A stretch of 17,574 nt of DNA, taken from positions 1-17,574 of the forward strand of contig JAJYSO010000007.1 of the NCBI GenBank assembly GCA_021793535.1, read 5' to 3'. Under the pieces are notes generated by a model that ran no database searches, had not been told where the DNA came from, and saw only the letters and a program-made list of their open reading frames with translations. Origin of the DNA: Bacteroidota bacterium (GTDB taxonomy: Bacteria > Bacteroidota > Bacteroidia > Flavobacteriales > Flavobacteriaceae). The number at the start of each line of letters is the position of its first letter. The stretch's first letter is position 1. A program made the translations under genes and the position numbers. Positions 14,549-17,574 of this stretch are shown here, in pieces.

Positions 14549-14619
14549 TAATCCCCACGTAGTCTTTTCGTAATACCCGCATTTGACATTTGCATAGAAT
14601 AAAAAAATATAAATTTTCT

Positions 14620-17337
14620 ATGCATAAAGTTAAATGGCAAAAAACACTGGCGAATAGATGGGCTGCAATCCTTCCAATAGTACTCATCAGCCTATCTTCT
14701 TCTGTTTTTGGACAAGGCGGAATCATTAAAGGACAGATCACGGATGCGCAAAGCGGGGAGGCGCTTTTTGGCGCAACAGTAATGGTCAATGGTATTTTCT
14801 ATACGGAAATGACCGATGAAAATGGGGAGTTCGTCTTATCTGATGTGCCCGCCGGTACGTATACTGTTATGGCCTCCCTTTTTTCATATGAACCTAGTAC
14901 CCGAGAGGACGTTGTGGTCGAGGCAGGAGCAACAGTGAACTTGGAGTTAGGGCTAGAGGGGGAAGGAATCCGCTTGGGAGCAGCTGAAATTGTAGTGAAA
15001 ACCAACCGTGAATCTGAGTCAGCTTTATTGCTTGACCGGCGGAGGTCTGTTATAGTAAGCCAGAGTATTGGTGCACAAGAGCTGTCGAGAAAAGGCGTGG
15101 AAGATGCCGAATCTGCAGTGGCAAAACTTTCGGGTATTTCCAAACAGGATGGTGTGAAAAATGTGTTTATTCGCGGTCTAGGTGACCGTTATAATACCAC
15201 CCTGTTCAACGGGTTGCCGATTCCGTCAGAAGATCCAGAATATAAAAATATCGCATTGAGTTTCTTTGGGTCGGATGGGATACAGCATATCGGCGTAAAT
15301 AAGGTTTTTTCGGCAGAAAATACGGGAAACACGGCGGGGGCCGTCATCGATATTACCTCAAAGGAACTGTTTAAGAGTTCGGCTTTTGAGGCGGATGTCT
15401 CTTTTGGTTGGAACACAAATCTCAGGGGAATTGATTTTCTACGTGCAGATGGGGCTAATTTGCTTGGTGTCGCCAAAACGGACCGCCCGTCAAAAGGAGA
15501 ATTTGATTTTGCCAACAAGCTGGACCCTTCCAGCGTCCGATTTCCCTTGAATCAGCGCTTTAAACTTTCAGGAGGAAAGCGGTTTGACATTGGTGGTCAT
15601 CCGCTGTCATTCTTTGTGGTGGCCAGTCATTTGTCAGAATATTCCTATACCGAAGAAATCATCCGGAACATCAATACGGCCGGGATGATATACCAAGATC
15701 AAAGCGGGGAAAAATATTCCGAGAATATTAGCCAGCTCATACTCGGAAATCTGAATTACGAATTTGGCTCAGAAAATTCGGTGGCTTACAATTTTATGCT
15801 GTTGCACACCGACAGTCAGTATGTGGGTGAATTCATGGGAAAACATGCTGAAAAGCACCAGGATGGTGATCGGGATATGGGGTATTTAAGACGGCAGCAA
15901 ATCAACGACAATTTATTAATTACACATCAATTGCTCACTAAATGGATGCTGACCAGTCGCCTAAACCTAAGCGTCAACAGTTCTTACAACGCCATCACAG
16001 GCCTTGAGCCGGATCGGCGTGAAAATTATCTTTCCAGAAAAAGCGACGGAACTTATGGCTTGACAGGGAGTAACCGTCAAAAACGATTTTTCTCGGAATT
16101 GACAGAAGACAATTACAATGCACAACTGGTTTTGGATTACCGTCTAAAAGATAGGGTAAAAAGTGACCACTCCAAGATAACGGCCGCTTACCATGCATAT
16201 GTATCAACCAATGACTTTGAAGCGGTTGAATACAACCTTTCAGCACTTCCGGGTTCGTTTTCAATCGATTCCATTTTACTGGATCAAGAGTACAATGCCC
16301 AGCACTACGATTTGGGGCAGTTCAGTATGAGTGAAGGCGATCCGAATCGTTACCGTGTGGATAAAAATATTCAGTCGGGTTTTGCGGAAGTCACCTATCA
16401 GTTTTCAAAAGCGTTTTCAGCGAATGTGGGATTCAGGTTTGATCAAGTGGATATGAAGGTAAAGTACGATGTGCCGGGTCGGGCTGACCACAGCAACCGC
16501 ATTCAAAAAATGTATTATTTGCCAAGTTTCAATCTGAAATATGCGGTAAGCGACAACAATGCGTTGAGGCTTGGCATAAGTAAGACCTATACCTTACCGC
16601 AGCCTAAGGAAATTTCGCCTTATCAGTATGTGGACATTGGTTTTGTGAGTGAAGGAAATCCGGAGCTGAAACCGTCAGCCAATTACAATTTCGATTTGAA
16701 GTGGGATGCATACCTGAGTAAATCCGAGTTATTGTCTGCCGGTATTTTTTACAAAAGGATCGAAAATCCAATTGGACGGGTGGACAAAGGGAATTCCGCT
16801 GGGTTACTAACTTATGACAATATTGGTGATTATGCCAATTTGATGGGTGCCGAAGTAGAGTTGAGAAAAAACATGATGAACAGGGAGGGACTGAACAATA
16901 AACAAAACAAACTCTCCTTCGGACTGAATGCATCTTTGCTATACACTGATTTGGTGCTGAAATTAGCAAATACTCCCGAAAGGAATTCGGGCCTGGAAGG
17001 AGCAGCGCCGCTTATTTTGAATTCTGATCTGACCTATTATTATGCCAGTGGGCAGCATAAACTCACTACTTCTTTGGTATTTAACTATTTCAGTGACCGG
17101 ATTTATACCCTTGGAACTTTGGGATTCGAAGACATTATCGAAGAAGGTATTCCGACTTTGGATTTTATTTCATCTTTCCGTTTAAACTCCTTCATCAGCC
17201 TGAAAATCAAAGCCTCCAATTTGCTCAATCCAAGTTTCAGCCTGTCCAGAAAAAACAATTTATCGAACCAAGAGGTGCTTTTGAACCGATATAGAAAGGG
17301 CATTAACCTGAGTTTGGGAATCAGTTTAGAACTATAA
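14620..17337 (+). CDS. TonB-dependent outer-membrane receptor with carboxypeptidase-regulatory-like domain
   Basis: A 905-residue outer-membrane active transporter. After a signal peptide (about 1-32, hydrophobic AAILPIVLISLSSSVFGQ) comes a CarboxypepD_reg-like domain (about 35-108; GQITDAQSGEALFGATVMV, DENGEFVLSDVPAGTYTV), a possible TonB box (EIVVKT), and the plug (about 130-255; VIVSQSIGAQELSRKG, VFIRGLGDRYNTTLFNGLP, GNTAGAVIDITSKE). The rest is an aromatic-rich beta barrel with the TBDR segments SKTYTLPQPKEISPYQY and GNPELKPSANYNFDLKWD, ending in SLGISLEL. Such receptors import a ligand across the outer membrane with energy from TonB-ExbBD. The RGLGDRYN plug variant differs from classical SusC. 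The ATG at 14620 is preferred over an in-frame TTG ten codons upstream, because it gives a normal signal peptide. A lipoprotein gene follows after 42 nt; the ligand is unknown. Confidence 0.93.
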   Translation: MHKVKWQKTLANRWAAILPIVLISLSSSVFGQGGIIKGQITDAQSGEALFGATVMVNGIFYTEMTDENGEFVLSDVPAGTYTVMASLFSYEPSTREDVVVEAGATVNLELGLEGEGIRLGAAEIVVKTNRESESALLLDRRRSVIVSQSIGAQELSRKGVEDAESAVAKLSGISKQDGVKNVFIRGLGDRYNTTLFNGLPIPSEDPEYKNIALSFFGSDGIQHIGVNKVFSAENTGNTAGAVIDITSKELFKSSAFEADVSFGWNTNLRGIDFLRADGANLLGVAKTDRPSKGEFDFANKLDPSSVRFPLNQRFKLSGGKRFDIGGHPLSFFVVASHLSEYSYTEEIIRNINTAGMIYQDQSGEKYSENISQLILGNLNYEFGSENSVAYNFMLLHTDSQYVGEFMGKHAEKHQDGDRDMGYLRRQQINDNLLITHQLLTKWMLTSRLNLSVNSSYNAITGLEPDRRENYLSRKSDGTYGLTGSNRQKRFFSELTEDNYNAQLVLDYRLKDRVKSDHSKITAAYHAYVSTNDFEAVEYNLSALPGSFSIDSILLDQEYNAQHYDLGQFSMSEGDPNRYRVDKNIQSGFAEVTYQFSKAFSANVGFRFDQVDMKVKYDVPGRADHSNRIQKMYYLPSFNLKYAVSDNNALRLGISKTYTLPQPKEISPYQYVDIGFVSEGNPELKPSANYNFDLKWDAYLSKSELLSAGIFYKRIENPIGRVDKGNSAGLLTYDNIGDYANLMGAEVELRKNMMNREGLNNKQNKLSFGLNASLLYTDLVLKLANTPERNSGLEGAAPLILNSDLTYYYASGQHKLTTSLVFNYFSDRIYTLGTLGFEDIIEEGIPTLDFISSFRLNSFISLKIKASNLLNPSFSLSRKNNLSNQEVLLNRYRKGINLSLGISLEL

Positions 17338-17379
17338 CTAATTAAACCTTAATAATTTAAATTTTAAAACTAGAAAAAA

Positions 17380-17574
17380 ATGAAAAAGAAGACAAATTTT
17401 ATGAAACGAGCAAGCTGGATACTATTGTTTACTGTAATCACAATGGTCTCGTGTAACAATGACGATGGCGGGGGTGAGCCTATACCCGTAAGCGAAGATG
17501 AGTTAGTCGGTAGCATTGATGGAGAAAGAACGTTGGATGCTTCGGTGACGTACACCATGACAGGTCCTGTAATG
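17380..17574 (+). CDS. Outer-membrane lipoprotein, N-terminal fragment (continues beyond window)
   Basis: The first 65 codons of a gene running off the right edge. It starts MKKKTNFMKRASW, has a hydrophobic segment ILLFTVITMV and a lipoprotein signal ending at Cys25 (MVSC). The residues after the cysteine, NNDDGGGE, are acidic, like the lipoprotein export signal that sends lipoproteins to the cell surface in Bacteroidota. A later stretch (GERTLDASVTYTMTGPVM) reminds me of the start of beta-helix surface lipoproteins of this phylum, but too little is present to be sure. Being 42 nt after the receptor gene on the same strand, it is probably cotranscribed and a partner of the receptor. No SusD signature can be seen in this fragment. 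A second in-frame ATG lies at 17401, but the first keeps the basic start. Confidence 0.8.
   Translation, partial: MKKKTNFMKRASWILLFTVITMVSCNNDDGGGEPIPVSEDELVGSIDGERTLDASVTYTMTGPVM

Larger units (their letters stand above)
14224..14619. other. 396-bp spacer between DUF4954 and receptor genes
   Basis: No supported gene in either direction. It holds a tandem ggtgcc repeat (14265-14270 and 14272-14277), a long imperfect inverted repeat (14356-14410), a smaller imperfect inverted repeat (cgataacc at 14495-14502 with ggttaatcg at 14523-14531) and a candidate promoter (14520-14548) for the receptor gene. It would include a leader of about 65 nt before the receptor ATG. An ATG-started minus-strand frame ending inside the DUF4954 gene shows no recognisable protein. 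Confidence 0.6.

Noticed and set aside
14590..14619. Receptor start at TTG ten codons upstream
   Set aside because: The ATG at 14620 gives a normal signal peptide start; the TTG has no ribosome-binding support.
1..17574. tRNA, rRNA, CRISPR array, insertion sequence or prophage
   Set aside because: No cloverleaf or T-loop signature in the spacers, no regularly spaced repeats, and no transposase, integrase or phage protein in any clear reading frame.

Overview
The window looks like a piece of a Flavobacteriia-type (Bacteroidota) chromosome. Three things point there. Several genes are preceded by the Bacteroidota -7 promoter element TAnnTTTG, twice with a TTTG -33 element at 19-20 bp spacing. 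Starts mostly lack a Shine-Dalgarno sequence. The gene content is typical: a DUF4954 protein, a TonB-dependent receptor with an N-terminal carboxypeptidase-regulatory-like domain plus a lipoprotein, and a tgt - LptF/G permease - accA - dnaB cluster. I do not assign a genus or species. No tRNA, rRNA, CRISPR array, transposase or phage gene was seen.

Left part (1-7619, all on the minus strand): reading in the direction of transcription there is a SPFH/band-7 membrane protein; a selenium pair (mnmH/selU and selD, 7 nt apart) that makes 2-selenouridine in tRNA; a short-form phosphoglycerate mutase; tgt (queuosine modification of tRNA) nearly touching an LptF/LptG-type permease; accA (fatty acid synthesis); and the first 50 codons of dnaB. 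This is core housekeeping, with two tRNA wobble-base modification functions close together.

Middle (7765-9667): a secreted staphylococcal-nuclease-like protein on the plus strand converges, with only 7 nt between stop codons, on a glutaryl-CoA-dehydrogenase/ACX4-type acyl-CoA dehydrogenase on the minus strand that has an extra helical N-terminus.

Right part (9945-17574, all plus): a secreted S9 family serine peptidase, a large uncharacterised DUF4954 left-handed beta-helix protein, a 396-bp spacer with a long imperfect inverted repeat and a candidate promoter, then a TonB-dependent receptor followed after 42 nt by a lipoprotein cut off by the window end. The last two look like one outer-membrane transcription unit.

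Most worth a second look: Tgt lacks all three zinc-binding cysteines at exactly conserved spacing; dnaB has two 11-bp direct repeats resembling DnaA boxes beside its -7 element; the mnmH-selD promoter sits so close to the ATG that the mRNA may be leaderless; DUF4954 carries a His/Asn-rich putative active site; and the receptor-lipoprotein pair has an unknown substrate. I found no convincing defence system or other wholly new multi-gene system.
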